From CAWBOY01 sp963790585 (GTDB lineage Bacteria; Planctomycetota; Planctomycetia; Gemmatales; Gemmataceae), in the NCBI GenBank assembly GCA_963790585.1, contig CAWBOY010000001.1, positions 744,001-808,000 of the forward strand: a DNA stretch of 64,000 bases. The letters are read 5' to 3'. This document shows, one piece after another, positions 26,744 to 36,230 of the stretch. Below the pieces are notes generated by a model. It had not been told where the DNA came from, ran no database searches, and saw only the letters and a list, made by a program, of their open reading frames with translations. The stretch's first letter is position 1, and each line of letters starts with the position of its first letter. A program made the position numbers and the translations under genes.

Positions 26744-27138
26744 CGCACCCTGGTCGTAGTCCTACCGGTGCCGCCAGATTGCGGGAGTTCTGTGTGTGTG
26801 TGTGTGCGCGCAACGCAATCTATTTCATGCTTTCCCAGCAAAGAATTGCATGGTCTCCTGACCATTGCCATAACATGGGGGAGTGCAACGAATCGCAGGA
26901 AGCGATTGGACCGCTCCAAGACACTGTTCAAGCACAACGTATTTGCCTATAGCTACTTATGGAATTAATTCAACAGTTATCATGGCGGTTCAAACAACAC
27001 GGAATTCGTTCGAGGGGGTTATGGGGGGTCGAATGAAACGAATCCGCGGGTATCGAGATGATGGATGAGTTCCGATTCGCAGCACCCCGCGCTCGCGCTT
27101 GGAGCTGGTGAGTGTTTCCTTACTTGGCAGATCTGTAC

Positions 27139-28383
27139 TCACGACCCCGCAAACACATTCTCCCGTTCCAACGGCAACTGAAACGCATCGGCGACGCGAG
27201 TCATGTAATGGCACCGGCTCGCCCACCAGATGACGTCGAGCGTTCGTTCGTGACCAAAGTGTTGTTGCAGTTCTTCAATGTCCACAGCACTCACATCCGC
27301 AGGGGAATGCGATAATTTGCGGGCGTAAGCAAAGCCGGCGCGTTCGGCTGGGGGAAACGTCGACCAGTCCCCCTCGGCGAGGCGGCGCGTTCGTTCGGCG
27401 ATGGCGTTTTGATCCAGGCCCGCGACCGCGAGCAGCATTTCGCTGTGGCCCGCTCAGTAGAAGCACTGGAGCGAGCGCGTGACAACCCAAAATAGGCTCT
27501 CTTCAAAGACGCGGTCCTGCTTCGCTTCCTCCTCGAAGGTTCGCAGGCAATTGGTCCAGGCGAACGCCAGCTCAGGCTGGTAGCCGAGGCAGACGCGGCT
27601 CCAGATGATCTTAAGCATTCGAGCCGGCGCGTTCGGCGGCAGGACGCGCTGCACCTCTTCGACGCTCGGCACGGGAATGCGCGGCGTTCGATTTTTCTGC
27701 AATACCTGAGCGGCGCGGAGAGCCTCGAAGTCGAGACTACGCCACTCGAGATCCGTGACATATTCGGTTGGCGAGGCGGTGGGCCCGTCTGCCGGTACAG
27801 CTCGCAGAGGTGCGATACCACCTTGATATGGCTTGCGAAAGCGAACCGCGATCGGTGGCAGGGCGCCATCTTCCTCGACCGTCAGCCCGAGCGAGAGGAC
27901 CAGGCGATCTTGAAAATTTGCATAGGCGAGACATTGCACGAGCGCGACGGTGTTCTTATCGCCATGATGCTGGCGAAGGACCGCGACCTCGTCGTCGGTA
28001 ACTCGATAGGCTTCGAGCGTCAATTTGTGCGCGAAGATCAGGGCGAGGCGCGTCGATTGGGAAAATCCGCTCCAGTCGCATTGAAGCGCGAGCACTTTGG
28101 CTTCGTCAGCACCAGCGCACCGCAAGTCTGCCAAAGCGTAGGCTTCACCATAAGGAGAGCCGTTCGCGCGAGCGGCCACCCAGCGGACTTGGGCACGCAG
28201 GACCGGATCAAATGGACTTCGCGCTCGCTGGATATGATCGGCCTCCATTGTCGCTGCAGTCGTGCGCGGCAGCGCTCCGGCGAGCGCCCGTGCCCAAGCG
28301 GGCAAGGATGCCGAGGTCGGTGTTTCGACCTGTGGCAGGCGCGACCAGGCGTCGGCGTTATCGAGTAAGGGAACCCGCGCCAT
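27139..28383 (-). CDS. Double AhpD/CMD-like protein, candidate selenoprotein (CxxU)
   Basis: Read with the in-frame UGA at 27456-27454 as selenocysteine, the gene gives 414 residues. It has two AhpD/carboxymuconolactone-decarboxylase-like halves. The first (about 60-200) has ANGSPYGEAYALADLR, where the redox CxxC is replaced by SPYG, and GFSQSTRLALIFAHKL. The second (about 260-400) has SLQCFY-UGA-AGHSEMLLAVAGL, so Sec310 would sit at the second position of the CxxC motif with Cys307 three residues before. The frame then continues 104 codons with family sequence (EGDWSTFPPAERAGFAYARKL). A hairpin fitting a bacterial SECIS lies at 27418-27433. The ATG starts three bases after the deiodinase-like gene's stop, so the two are one operon. 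Otherwise it is a nonsense-mutated gene or a sequencing error; the paralogue at 31581 has CQYC here. Confidence 0.8.
27418..27433 (-). promoter_or_regulatory. Candidate bacterial SECIS hairpin of the AhpD-like gene
   Basis: On the minus strand GCTCGC-GGTC-GCGGGC folds into a 6-bp stem (one G-U pair) with a GGUC tetraloop. The loop starts 27 bases after the UGA (27456-27454), within the 16-37 base window reported for bacterial SECIS elements, and has G in its first two positions, the feature SelB recognises. A smaller alternative hairpin (CAGC-GAAAT-GCTG, 27433-27445) lies closer to the UGA. Confidence 0.55.
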
Positions 28384-28386
28384 CGG

Positions 28387-29427
28387 CTACTTCTTTTCCT
28401 TCTTGGCCAACTCCTGTTCAACCAACAAGAGCGCGATCGCCTGGTCGAGCTCCGACGGCTTGAAGCCGAACGGACCACGGCCGCCTTTGTAAGCCACGCG
28501 ACCGGAGCGATCGATGAGGTAGAGCCGATCGGGCATACCGCTATAAGCGTATCCAACGCGGTCGTCGATCTCATCGACTAGCAAGGGGATCGTCATTTTG
28601 AGAGCGGAACAGCATTTCTCGGCGAGAGTCGAGCGCTCGAGGAGCGATTTCGGTTGGGCGAATATCACGCCGTCGCGGTCGTTTGACTTCATGCGCCAGC
28701 CATCGGTCGGATGTGCTTCACGCACATAGACGCCGATGAACTCGACCTGATCGCCATAGACTTTTTTCAAATCTTCGATGGACCCAAACTGGGCCCGGTA
28801 GGGACCTCACGTGAAGCTGCCGAAGACGAGTACCACCGGATTCTTGTCGCGAAAGCTCGATAGCTGAACGGTCTGTTTTCGATCGGGCGTGCGCAACGTG
28901 AAGTCCGGGGCGAGCTGTTCGAGCTTTGGCCCCATGCCGGCCGACCCAATTTCGCCGTTGAACAGGCCTTTGAGCAGCGTCCACTCGTCTGGCATATCGC
29001 TTGAAGGCGGAGTTTTTGTTAGCGTTGGAGCGGTCGCCTCTGGCGGCGGTCTTCGCGGCGTTCGCGTCGGCTTGAAATCGTCCGCGGAGAGTACGCCGTC
29101 TTTGTCGCGATCCAGGCGATCGAATAAATCGGCGGGACCGCGAAAATCGGCCTTGGCTATCTTTTCGATTGGCGAAATGCGATGTTTCGCTGCGAGCCAG
29201 CCCCAGGAATAACGGCTGACAGCCGGGTGGAACCATCCGGAGCCCGGACCTACCGGAGAACCGGTCAGAAGGGCTGTGAGCATTTCAACAAATTCAGTGG
29301 ATTCCGGCACAAACGCTGGTGGCTCAATAATCTCGCCAGCTTCCTGAGCGGCCGCTTCGAAGCAATTTGTCGTGGGACCGACCAGGAGTGTGGCGGCCAA
29401 ACTAAATAGTAAGGTTGTTTTATGCAT
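28387..29427 (-). CDS. Deiodinase-family (DIO-like) thioredoxin-fold protein with EF-hand, candidate selenoprotein
   Basis: Read with the in-frame UGA at 28809-28807 as selenocysteine, the product has 346 residues. It has a signal peptide (about 1-28), an EF-hand loop DRDKDGVLSADD at 106-117, and then a thioredoxin-like domain of the iodothyronine deiodinase family: APDFTLRTPDRKQTVQLSSF, VVLVFGSFT-UGA-GPYRAQF, VEFIGVYVREAHPTDGW, LVDEIDDRVGYAYSGMPDRLYLID, GRVAYKGGRGPFGF. Sec207 falls exactly where animal deiodinases have Sec (GSxT-U-PF) and many bacterial relatives have Cys. A SECIS-like hairpin follows (28780-28796). After the UGA the frame stays open for 139 codons of strongly conserved family sequence. 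Likely role: exported thiol/selenol peroxidase or reductase, with the adjacent AhpD-like protein as partner; iodothyronine is not the expected substrate. Confidence 0.85.
28780..28796 (-). promoter_or_regulatory. Candidate bacterial SECIS hairpin of the deiodinase-like gene
   Basis: On the minus strand GGGCCC-AGTTT-GGGTCC forms a 6-bp stem with one G-U pair. The loop AGUUU begins 17 bases after the UGA (28809-28807) and has a G within its first two bases. Size, distance and loop rule agree with the bacterial SECIS model. Confidence 0.55.
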
Positions 29428-29746
29428 TGCTTGAACGAGGCCTGGAATGAGAACGATCGATGGAATTCACAGACTCTTTGGAGCGTAACACGCCCACAAC
29501 AGATCCGCAACAAGCTATCCGTATTTTGTTAGACGGACGCGTCTTCTGACAAAGTTCCGACCAGAAGTCCCCCGCGACTCGCTCGGCAACGTCGACCCAG
29601 GCCACGCGATTACCCCAAAAAACTGTTACCTTTCCAGTTGCCAACGGGCCAGAAGAGGGTTAGGATAGCGCTACCGTAGCGATTCTCTCCAACTCTCTCA
29701 TTCATTTCTCGTAATCGTGACGAGAGAGTGGTCGCTGCCTCTTAAT

Positions 29747-30178
29747 ATGGCGCATGTCGGCATGGTTTCTTTGCCGAAGAAAAAGCTGTTCGGACTTGCG
29801 GGATGGGCGCTGCTCATTCTGTTCAGTTCGCTCTGCGCGCCGACGGCAGCCCGCGCCAGCTGCGGCGACTATCTGACGATCTTGCCCGCGGGCTTTGATG
29901 CCAAATTGCCGACGACGCATCCACTGTCAGTCAAAACACACGCGATTCCTGGCTCGCACGATCCATACAAGCCTTGTACTGGCCCACTTTGCTCCAAAGG
30001 GCCTATAACGCCCGAGATCCCCACTTATGTGGTGCAGCCCGTCCAAGACCGATGCCACGTCTCGAATGAGGCCGTGATAGTTACCGTTGAGTGTGGCACG
30101 CGGATCCTGGTTTCGAGCATACACCCTTCAATTCACTTCTCTTCCGACATCTTCCACCCGCCGCGCTTCTCTTTCTAA
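29747..30178 (+). CDS. Small exported protein of unknown function
   Basis: This 143-residue product has a lysine-rich n-region (SLPKKK), a hydrophobic core (LAGWALLILFSSLCAP) and a cleavage-like TAARA site, so it should leave the cytoplasm. The mature part contains KPCTGPLCSK, a proline-flanked cysteine pair of a type I have seen in planctomycete hypothetical proteins, plus two further cysteines. The start could be ATG 29747 or ATG 29762; no strong ribosome-binding site decides. It is divergent from the candidate selenoprotein operon. I do not recognise a family. Confidence 0.55.
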   Translation: MAHVGMVSLPKKKLFGLAGWALLILFSSLCAPTAARASCGDYLTILPAGFDAKLPTTHPLSVKTHAIPGSHDPYKPCTGPLCSKGPITPEIPTYVVQPVQDRCHVSNEAVIVTVECGTRILVSSIHPSIHFSSDIFHPPRFSF

Positions 30179-30406
30179 TTTGCTTGGACTAATGCTCCCT
30201 GATCGCCAGTAAAGCGGCGCAGCGCGTGTACGCGTTCGCTTCATGCCGACGTTCGTGGTTGCTCAAAGCATCGTAAGCGTCTCATTCAACAGTTCCCTGC
30301 ATTCAATAGCGTGTGGTCTCACGCTATTGATCGATTGATGTTTAACAGAGCTTTTGTATCTACTTAATTATTTTATTCTGTCCCAATCATCGGAAGGGTT
30401 CCAGTC

Positions 30407-31366
30407 ATGAAGAAGAACAGGTCCGCATTCACGCTGATTGAATTGCTCGTCGTCATTGCCATCATTGCCGTATTGATTGGCTTGCTGCTGCCCGCGGTCC
30501 AAAAGGTCCGCGAAAGCTCAGCGAAGACGCAGTGCTCGAATAACATGAAACAAATTGGCATCGCCATCACGATGTATCTCGACAACACCGGCTACTATCC
30601 GCCGAGCCGAACCACGGGGAACGCCTTCGCCGTGCATGCCCTCATCCTCCCGTACATCGAGCAAACGAACCTCTATAACTCCATCAATTTCAATGTATCC
30701 TGCACCAACGCAGCCAACGCGCTACCGAGGGGCACGGAGGTCAAGACCTACCAATGTCCATCGGACCCAATGACCTTTGGACTTCCCGCCGGTATGGCAG
30801 GCACGAACTACCGTGCCAACGAAGGAACTGTCCCTGTATATGCTTGGGGCGCGAGCGATACCAAAGGCGTCAATGCGACTATGCCGCCTCCTAATGGTGG
30901 ATTCTTCATCAACAGCACCTATCGCTACGCCAACATCCGCGATGGGTACAGCAACACGGCGGCGTTTAGCGAACACTTGATTGGCGACTTCTCCAATGCG
31001 ATATCGTCGCCGAATTCCGATACGTATCAGCCAGGAACGTATCCCGTGACGGCGGACGACGTGCTGAATCAATGCAATGCCATCGACGTCACCAATCTCA
31101 AGTATCAAGGCAATTCCAACGTCGGGGCTCCTTGGATTCAAAGTGAACACTCGATCACGAGTTATTGGCACTGTATGCCGCCCAACGGTCGGTCTTGCAT
31201 GTTTCCACCGCAACGCATCGCCACCTCGGCCACCAGCGGCCACGTCAATGGCGTCAACTTGCTGCTCTTCGACGGCTCGGTCCGCTTCGTATCCAACCAA
31301 ATCGACCTGGCGACCTGGCGCGCCCTCGGCACGCGCGACGGCGGCGAGGTGGTCGGGAGTTATTAG
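30407..31366 (+). CDS. DUF1559 domain protein with prepilin-type N-terminus
   Basis: This 319-residue protein starts MKKNRSAFTLIELLVVIAIIAVLIG, the type IV prepilin/pseudopilin signal cleaved before Phe. The DUF1559 region follows (NNMKQIGIAITMYLDNTGYYPPS), and near the C-terminus comes the H-X9-DG motif (HVNGVNLLLFDGSVRFV). These families are hugely expanded in planctomycetes and are thought to be secretion-system or envelope fibre components. A GGAAGG precedes the ATG. It is more distant from the twin copies at 47756-49999 than those are from each other. Confidence 0.93.
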   Translation: MKKNRSAFTLIELLVVIAIIAVLIGLLLPAVQKVRESSAKTQCSNNMKQIGIAITMYLDNTGYYPPSRTTGNAFAVHALILPYIEQTNLYNSINFNVSCTNAANALPRGTEVKTYQCPSDPMTFGLPAGMAGTNYRANEGTVPVYAWGASDTKGVNATMPPPNGGFFINSTYRYANIRDGYSNTAAFSEHLIGDFSNAISSPNSDTYQPGTYPVTADDVLNQCNAIDVTNLKYQGNSNVGAPWIQSEHSITSYWHCMPPNGRSCMFPPQRIATSATSGHVNGVNLLLFDGSVRFVSNQIDLATWRALGTRDGGEVVGSY

Positions 31367-31416
31367 TATTTTTATAGCCTCGTTTAGCCGCGAGCCGGCA
31401 GGCGAGCGCTGTACCC

Positions 31417-31489
31417 GTTGTGGAGCGGTCTCCTGACCGTTCCCACCAAATATCGGCGAACTGCAACGGTCAGGAGATCGTTCCACAAC
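31417..31489. repeat. 25-bp inverted repeat after DUF1559 gene
   Basis: Left arm 31417-31441 and right arm 31465-31489 are reverse complements with two mismatches, around a 23-base loop; the core is TCTCCTGACCGTT. It lies 50 bases after the DUF1559 stop and 90 before the next start, so it probably ends or protects the first transcript. Confidence 0.65.
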
Positions 31490-31580
31490 AGAGGATAGCG
31501 CTCGGCTGGCGCCTCGCCGGTAAACGGGTGTCTCTCTTGAGATCCGGTAAATCATGACCAATTCAACAAGGTGACTCTCC

Positions 31581-32968
31581 ATGCGTACATCCACATACAT
31601 TGCTTGCGGACTGCTACTTGTATTCTCACCCTCCGCGCGCTCGGAGGACCCTGCCAAGACTCCCCGCCCGGTTCCGTTGACACGGCCTGAGATGAAACAA
31701 ATCCTGGAAGATATGAAGGATCGCAAGCCGCGAATTCCTTTACCTGAACTCACGGACGAAGACAAAGCCAATCTGGGCGACCGTGCCGATCAATACGAGG
31801 CAAGGCTTCGTTATCATTACATGCCGCGCGGCGAGGAGCGTGCCGGTGGTGGAGGCGGAGGTGGCCGAGGCGGCGATGGCAACGGATTGCTCAAGAATTC
31901 ATTCAAAGTCGAGTTGTTTTGGATCGTATCGCGCACCAACAATTGCCAGTATTGTCTTGGCCATCAAGAAATGAAGCTGGCCGTTGCGGGCCTGTCGGAG
32001 GAGCGGATTGCCGGCCTGGATGGCGACTGGGCGGAATATACACCTGCCGAGCGAGCTGCCTATGCGTTCGCTCGTAAGATCACGCTCGAACCACATCTTC
32101 TCAACGATGCCGACATCGAGGGACTGCGCAAATTCTACAAGGACACGGAAATATTAGAGATGATTCTCTCTGTATCGGGAAATAACTCGATCAATCGCTG
32201 GAAGGAAGGCACGGGTGTACCCCAATCGCGTGAATTGAGCAGTTTCGCGCCGGGCGGATACGACCATTGAGCCGAATCGCGTACTGCCGACCAAGAGCTT
32301 CCTCACACCGACGCCGGAGAAGTTCAAGGACTTGATATCCAACGTGGCCCCGGTCGACGCTGACGGCAAGCGCGCAAAGACGAGTCGCCCGGCTGTCTGT
32401 ATTCGACCAGCTCTGGAGTCGTGCGCGGAAGTCGAAAAAGCTCTGGAGGCGTGCCAGAAACGGACGCCCCGGTTGCCACTTGCGGCCGAGGACAAAGCAC
32501 GCGAACTGCTTCCTGAAGATCTGCGCGGGCAAGGTTCCGCAACTCGCTCGCCTGTTGGCGACCAACGATCGTCCGAGCCGAGGCCTTTTGAACACTTTGC
32601 ATACGGGAGAAACCAAGGGCGATCTCACACCGCTCATGAAGGCCCAGGCGAGCTGGATCATCGCCCGTCAGGATCGCGCCTGGTACGCAACCGGCGAAGC
32701 CAAGCGGCGTTTGCAGGCTCTCAAGGTTTCAGAAGATGAGATCTATAAACTCGACGGCGATTGGGCCGACTTCAAGCCGGTTGAGCGAGCGCTATTCACG
32801 GTCGCTCGCAAGCTGGCGGCGTCACCCGTTGTTCTGACCGATGAAGACGTGGCCCAAGCCGTGAAACTAGCCGGTCCGCGCGACGTCGTCCAGATGATTA
32901 GTTACGTGACCAATCGCGCCCAATTCGACCGCGTAACGGAAGCGGCGGGGTTGCAGTTGGAGAAATGA
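31581..32968 (+). CDS. Double AhpD/CMD-like exported protein, Cys form (two frameshifts)
   Basis: The reading begins MRTSTYIACGLLLVFSPSARSED, a signal peptide, and includes a glycine-rich linker (about 89-100). The first AhpD-like half has RTNNCQYCLGHQEMKLAVAGL (Cys122 and Cys125) and WAEYTPAERAAYAFARKI. One extra base near 32263 shifts to IEPNRVLPTKSFLTPTPEKF and another near 32525 to AGKVPQLARLLATND. The second half has lost the cysteines (ARQDRAWYATGEAKRRL). Removing both bases leaves exactly 462 codons, so the original gene is clear. It is the cysteine-containing relative of the candidate selenoprotein at 27139-28383, with the active and inactive halves in the opposite order. The frameshifts may be assembly errors or true decay. 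Confidence 0.75.
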
Positions 32969-33006
32969 TGTCGAACCCCGCGCTTGCTCACTAGCCCCAA
33001 GCGCGC

Positions 33007-33042
33007 GAGTGCCATGCTTTCGTACTCGAAAGCATGGCACTC
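33007..33042. terminator. Perfect 16-bp hairpin between convergent genes
   Basis: GAGTGCCATGCTTTCG (33007-33022) and its exact reverse complement (33027-33042) surround TACT. It lies between the stops of the plus-strand AhpD-like gene and the minus-strand TolC-like gene, so it can end both transcripts. The arm shares the TGCCATGCTTTCG core with the repeats at 38379-38489. Confidence 0.65.
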
Positions 33043-33080
33043 TTCATGAACTGTCTCCCGAATTGATCGAACTCGTGAAT

Positions 33081-34705
33081 CTACTTTTTAGCACCGTTGG
33101 CAGCACCAGCCGGTGGAGGATCAGGAATACTTACTGGAGTAGCGTCAGAAGCTGGCCGGGCACATTCCGGTAAAGACAGACCTTGGGCCGGGTTGCCGAG
33201 AGCGCGGTAGAGTTCGAACTGTGCGCGATTGTAGTCGGCCACTGTTCCGTAGTAATCGAGATAAGCCTGGAGCAAGGCTTGTTGCGACGCGATCGCTTCC
33301 TGCGGGCGGATGATCGGGATGCTGATATTGCCGCCGACGCGCTTGACCTGGCCTAGACTCTCATAGTTTTGATTGGCCGATACAATCGCTTCCTTGAGTT
33401 CGGCCTCGGCATGAACGGTCCGCGAGCGGGCTGAGCGAACGCGGGCATAAGCCTGAGCTGTCTCACGCGCCACGAAATCCTGGCGCGCAGTCCCTCCATT
33501 TGGGCTACACTATATTCCGCCTGACGGCGACGGACTGAGGCCAAGTTGCCCAAGCCCAAGTTGCGCAATTCCCACATCGCCTGGACTTCCCAATCGGACC
33601 GGACGCCGAAATTGTTGAGTTGACTACCGGAGCCGCCGCCGAACGCGCCAAACGCCATCGAGTCGGGCAACTGATTGCCATTGCCGCGGGCATAAATCAC
33701 GGGGAGCAACGGGCGAAACTGTTCCTCGCGCACCCGATGCTGGGCGGCATCGGTCAAAGACTGGAACGCGGCCAGCTCGGGTCGGCGCGTCACGGCGATG
33801 GACAGCAGCGACTCAAACTTTTCGTCCGGCGAAATGAGGGTGATTTGGAGGTGCGGCGGCTCGATTGGAACCAGGAGAGCCAGCGGGTCTAACCTTATTA
33901 TTCGCGCCAACTCAGCACTGGCCACCTCCCACCGTTCGCGCGCCGACCGCTCCGTCTGCTCGAAGCGGGAGAGCTGGGCACGGGCCCGCGCTATCTCAAC
34001 GGTCGGCACGAGGTCCGGTGCCATCGATTCGATGCGGCGGACCATTTCGCGGGTGCGTTTGGTCGTGTCGATGTTGCCCGCCAGGTCGCCTCGGGCTTGT
34101 AAGACGTTGAAGTAGGCCTGCGCGACGTCAAATGTGGTATCGTTCGTCGCCGTCTGAAAATCGGCTTCGCGCGCCTGCACGACCCGTCGGGCAGCCAGAG
34201 GCTCGAATATCGCTTCCGAGAAGGAAAACACGGCTTCCGGCGCACCGCCGAATTCGATTGAACTGCGGCTCTTGTCCGTCAGGCTGGCGTCGGCGTTTTG
34301 AATGCGTCCGTCGTGATGTTGATAATCCACACCGGCTACAATTGTCGGCAGCCATAGAACATTGCTCTGCTGCAACAGCGCGCTTGCCACCCGAATTCGC
34401 TCACCCGCAATCGCAATGTCCCAAGCTTGTGCATTTGCCAGGCTCAGGGCGGTAGCGAGGTTGATGGGAAGCGGTTTTTGATCCGATAAAACGTCTGGAG
34501 ATGCGAGCGGAACGATCGGCGGCGCGGGCTTTGGCGTAGGTAACTGTTCACTTTTCGCAGGTGGCTGCTCGGCTTTCGCCGCCGGCGGCTCGGCTTTCGT
34601 CGGCGGCTTGTCTTGGGCTGTCGCCTTGATTCCAACACAAGGAACGGCGGCAGCGAAACCACCCAGCAAGGCAATTTTCCACAGTCTTGATTTGTTGTTC
34701 TTCAT
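33081..34705 (-). CDS. TolC/OEP family outer-membrane efflux protein (frameshifted)
   Basis: This protein has a signal peptide (WKIALLGGFAAAVPCVGIKATAQ), a long Lys/Pro/Ala/Glu linker (about 33-70), and then the outer-membrane efflux repeat architecture: LATALSLANAQAWDIAIAGERI, LWLPTIVAGVDYQHHDG, DVAQAYFNVLQARGDLAGN, LRNLGLGNLASVRRRQAEY, and AYARVRSARSRTVHAEAELKEAI. The frame breaks near 33484: the first part ends QMEGLRAR and the second resumes QDFVARETAQAYARV, which fits one missing base. The joined product is about 541 residues. No pump genes are adjacent; the exporter at 57379-61670 would be a plausible distant partner. The ATG at 34705 begins MKNNKSRLWK. Confidence 0.85.
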
Positions 34706-34999
34706 AACCGACCCCACTGGTTGGAAGGACCACAATCCGGCTTAAATACCGGCATGGGTAAAGGGCCCCACCTATTTATCGGTTGGTCGGCATATTCAGC
34801 TTACGCGGATATTGCAGTTTATGATGGATTTTGTCAGAGGATGGATTTTGCATCCCGGCAGGGAGAGGGTACACAGGTGTTTTCTTGGCGCAACGGTATG
34901 GGTCTGCGGACATCCGCGGAACACGTTGTCCCACAGCAGCTCATGACCTCTTCTTGACAAGCTTCCGACGCCCTTCTATATCTGAAGAGGTTCCAAGCC

Positions 35000-35072
35000 G
35001 CCCCCATCGTCTAGTGGCCTAGGACATAGCCCTCTCACGGCTAAGACAGGGGTTCGAGTCCCCTTGGGGGTA
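35000..35072 (+). tRNA. tRNA-Glu (anticodon CTC)
   Basis: A complete cloverleaf can be drawn. The acceptor GCCCCCA pairs with TGGGGGT (one G-U), the D arm lies in GTCTAGTGGCCTAGGAC, the anticodon stem is TAGCC/GGCTA with loop CTCTCAC giving CUC, and the T arm is AGGGG-TTCGAGT-CCCCT. The discriminator is A and CCA is not encoded. The sequence closely resembles bacterial tRNA-Glu. Confidence 0.93.
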
Positions 35073-36230
35073 TCTTTGTACACTGTAGACAAGTGACCAC
35101 AGTCGACAGGATTTGCCTAAAGCCTTTGTCAGCAAGGGCTTTTTGCATTTCTTGAGGTTTGCTGTCACCTCAGGTCACACCCTGTCGGCGTCGCCTTTTG
35201 CGATTCAGGTGAGCCGGATTGTGCGCTGCTTTTTCCGGCCCTCTCGAAGTAGTCAACGGTCACTTGCAAATAGTGCTTCGCAGCTATCCGCGCTGTGCTG
35301 CCGATCCAGATGCAGATAAAGTAAATTGGATATTCGGCGGCGAGTTCAGTTTCTGGCGCCGCTCACAAGTTGTGGAATAGCCGCGGCCATGCGTCCTGCC
35401 CAGCGCGACGCAAGATGCGTAAGAATTGCGTTCGCAGGGTGCTGAAGATCGATCCAGCCGCGCCAGAAAACGATCCAGCCGGGACGATGATCGCACTTGC
35501 GGTTTTGGTGGCCGCCTAGTCAGGCCAGAACAATGAAAAAATCATAGACGCTCTAATTGGGGCACGGGAGTGCCGTATCGCCAACTGCTGAGCACATGCA
35601 CATAATGCGGGTCAACCATGTCTGTGGCTGCATACGCTGAAGCAGGGCGAGGCGCCGGCGAAGTAGCGTTGCGCCGTTGAACGGCCCCCGCTTCAAGGCC
35701 GCCAGTATTCTTAGGACCGCCAACTATTCTTAGCACCGCCAACGTTGGCGGTACTTAGCATCATGCTTTTTCCCAATAAAACACGGCAAATCGTCGCCCA
35801 AATTCTAAGTCCCGCCAACAATGGCGCGCTGAGGCTCCTATGGCCATTCTCGCCTCACTCGATCGCGGCCGGTGGCTGGTTATCCTCTCCTCGTTGAGGC
35901 GAGATGCAAAAAATGTCACACCAGTTTGCATCTCGCTCTTTCCTATCTAACATATTGACGGACTTAACGTTACGCCGCGCCGAACGGGCGAGAGGCAACC
36001 GAATCCGTGGACAACCCGCTCGTTGCATCACCATCTTTTTGACAGAAAAGCGAAAATTGCGCTACGCATAACGCACCGCACTCTGGTCAAATGCTGCTCG
36101 GGAACGCTTTCGCGATTCGTCGCGCGCGGACGACCGTGCGTGCCGCGCACGGAGCCACTGGTGGATGCAGGTGCTGCCGTTTGGTGTTTATCCTGTCCGG
36201 CGGGCGAGATAGTTGTATGGAGCAAGAGCA
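35073..36230. other. Gene-poor kilobase downstream of tRNA-Glu
   Basis: No supported gene is visible. Immediately after the tRNA comes AAAGCCTTTGTCAGCAAGGGCTTTTTGC (35117 onward, partly self-complementary, followed by T residues), which could terminate the tRNA transcript. Tandem 18/19-mers and an 18-bp palindrome lie at 35699-35752. A position downstream of a tRNA is a common landing site for integrated elements, but no integrase remains that I can identify. Confidence 0.45.
35699..35752. repeat. Short tandem repeats ending in an 18-bp palindrome
   Basis: Two imperfect tandem units start at 35699 and 35717 (each CCGCCA...TATTCTTAG.A, 18 and 19 bases). They run into ACCGCCAACGTTGGCGGT (35735-35752), a perfect palindrome. 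It may be a decayed palindromic repeat; no coding function is seen. Confidence 0.6.

Larger units (their letters stand above)
26312..27138. other. Gene-free stretch with hairpins, a MITE-like repeat pair and a GT run
   Basis: I find no supported gene in these 827 bases. Visible structures are two nested hairpins at 26388-26464, a terminal-inverted-repeat element at 26526-26743, and a (GT)n/(GC)n simple repeat around 26790-26812. The right end is the 3' flank of the minus-strand AhpD-like gene. Confidence 0.55.

Noticed and set aside
26717..26968. Small protein beginning MEALPLLGKRTLVVVLPVPP
   Set aside because: It begins inside the terminal repeat of the MITE-like element and is followed by translated GT repeats (VCVCV), so it is probably chance.
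27454..27456. UGA in the AhpD-like gene as a simple frameshift artefact
   Set aside because: The frame is identical before and after the UGA (the next codon continues GHSEMLLAVAGL), so an indel cannot explain it. Only a substitution or recoding can.
32268..32270. TGA ending the first part of the AhpD-like paralogue as a third Sec codon
   Set aside because: Homologous sequence resumes one base out of frame, not in frame, so this is a frameshift and the TGA is incidental.
35113..35319. Possible integrase remnant downstream of tRNA-Glu
   Set aside because: The frame has no integrase catalytic residues or recognisable motif. Location alone is not enough.
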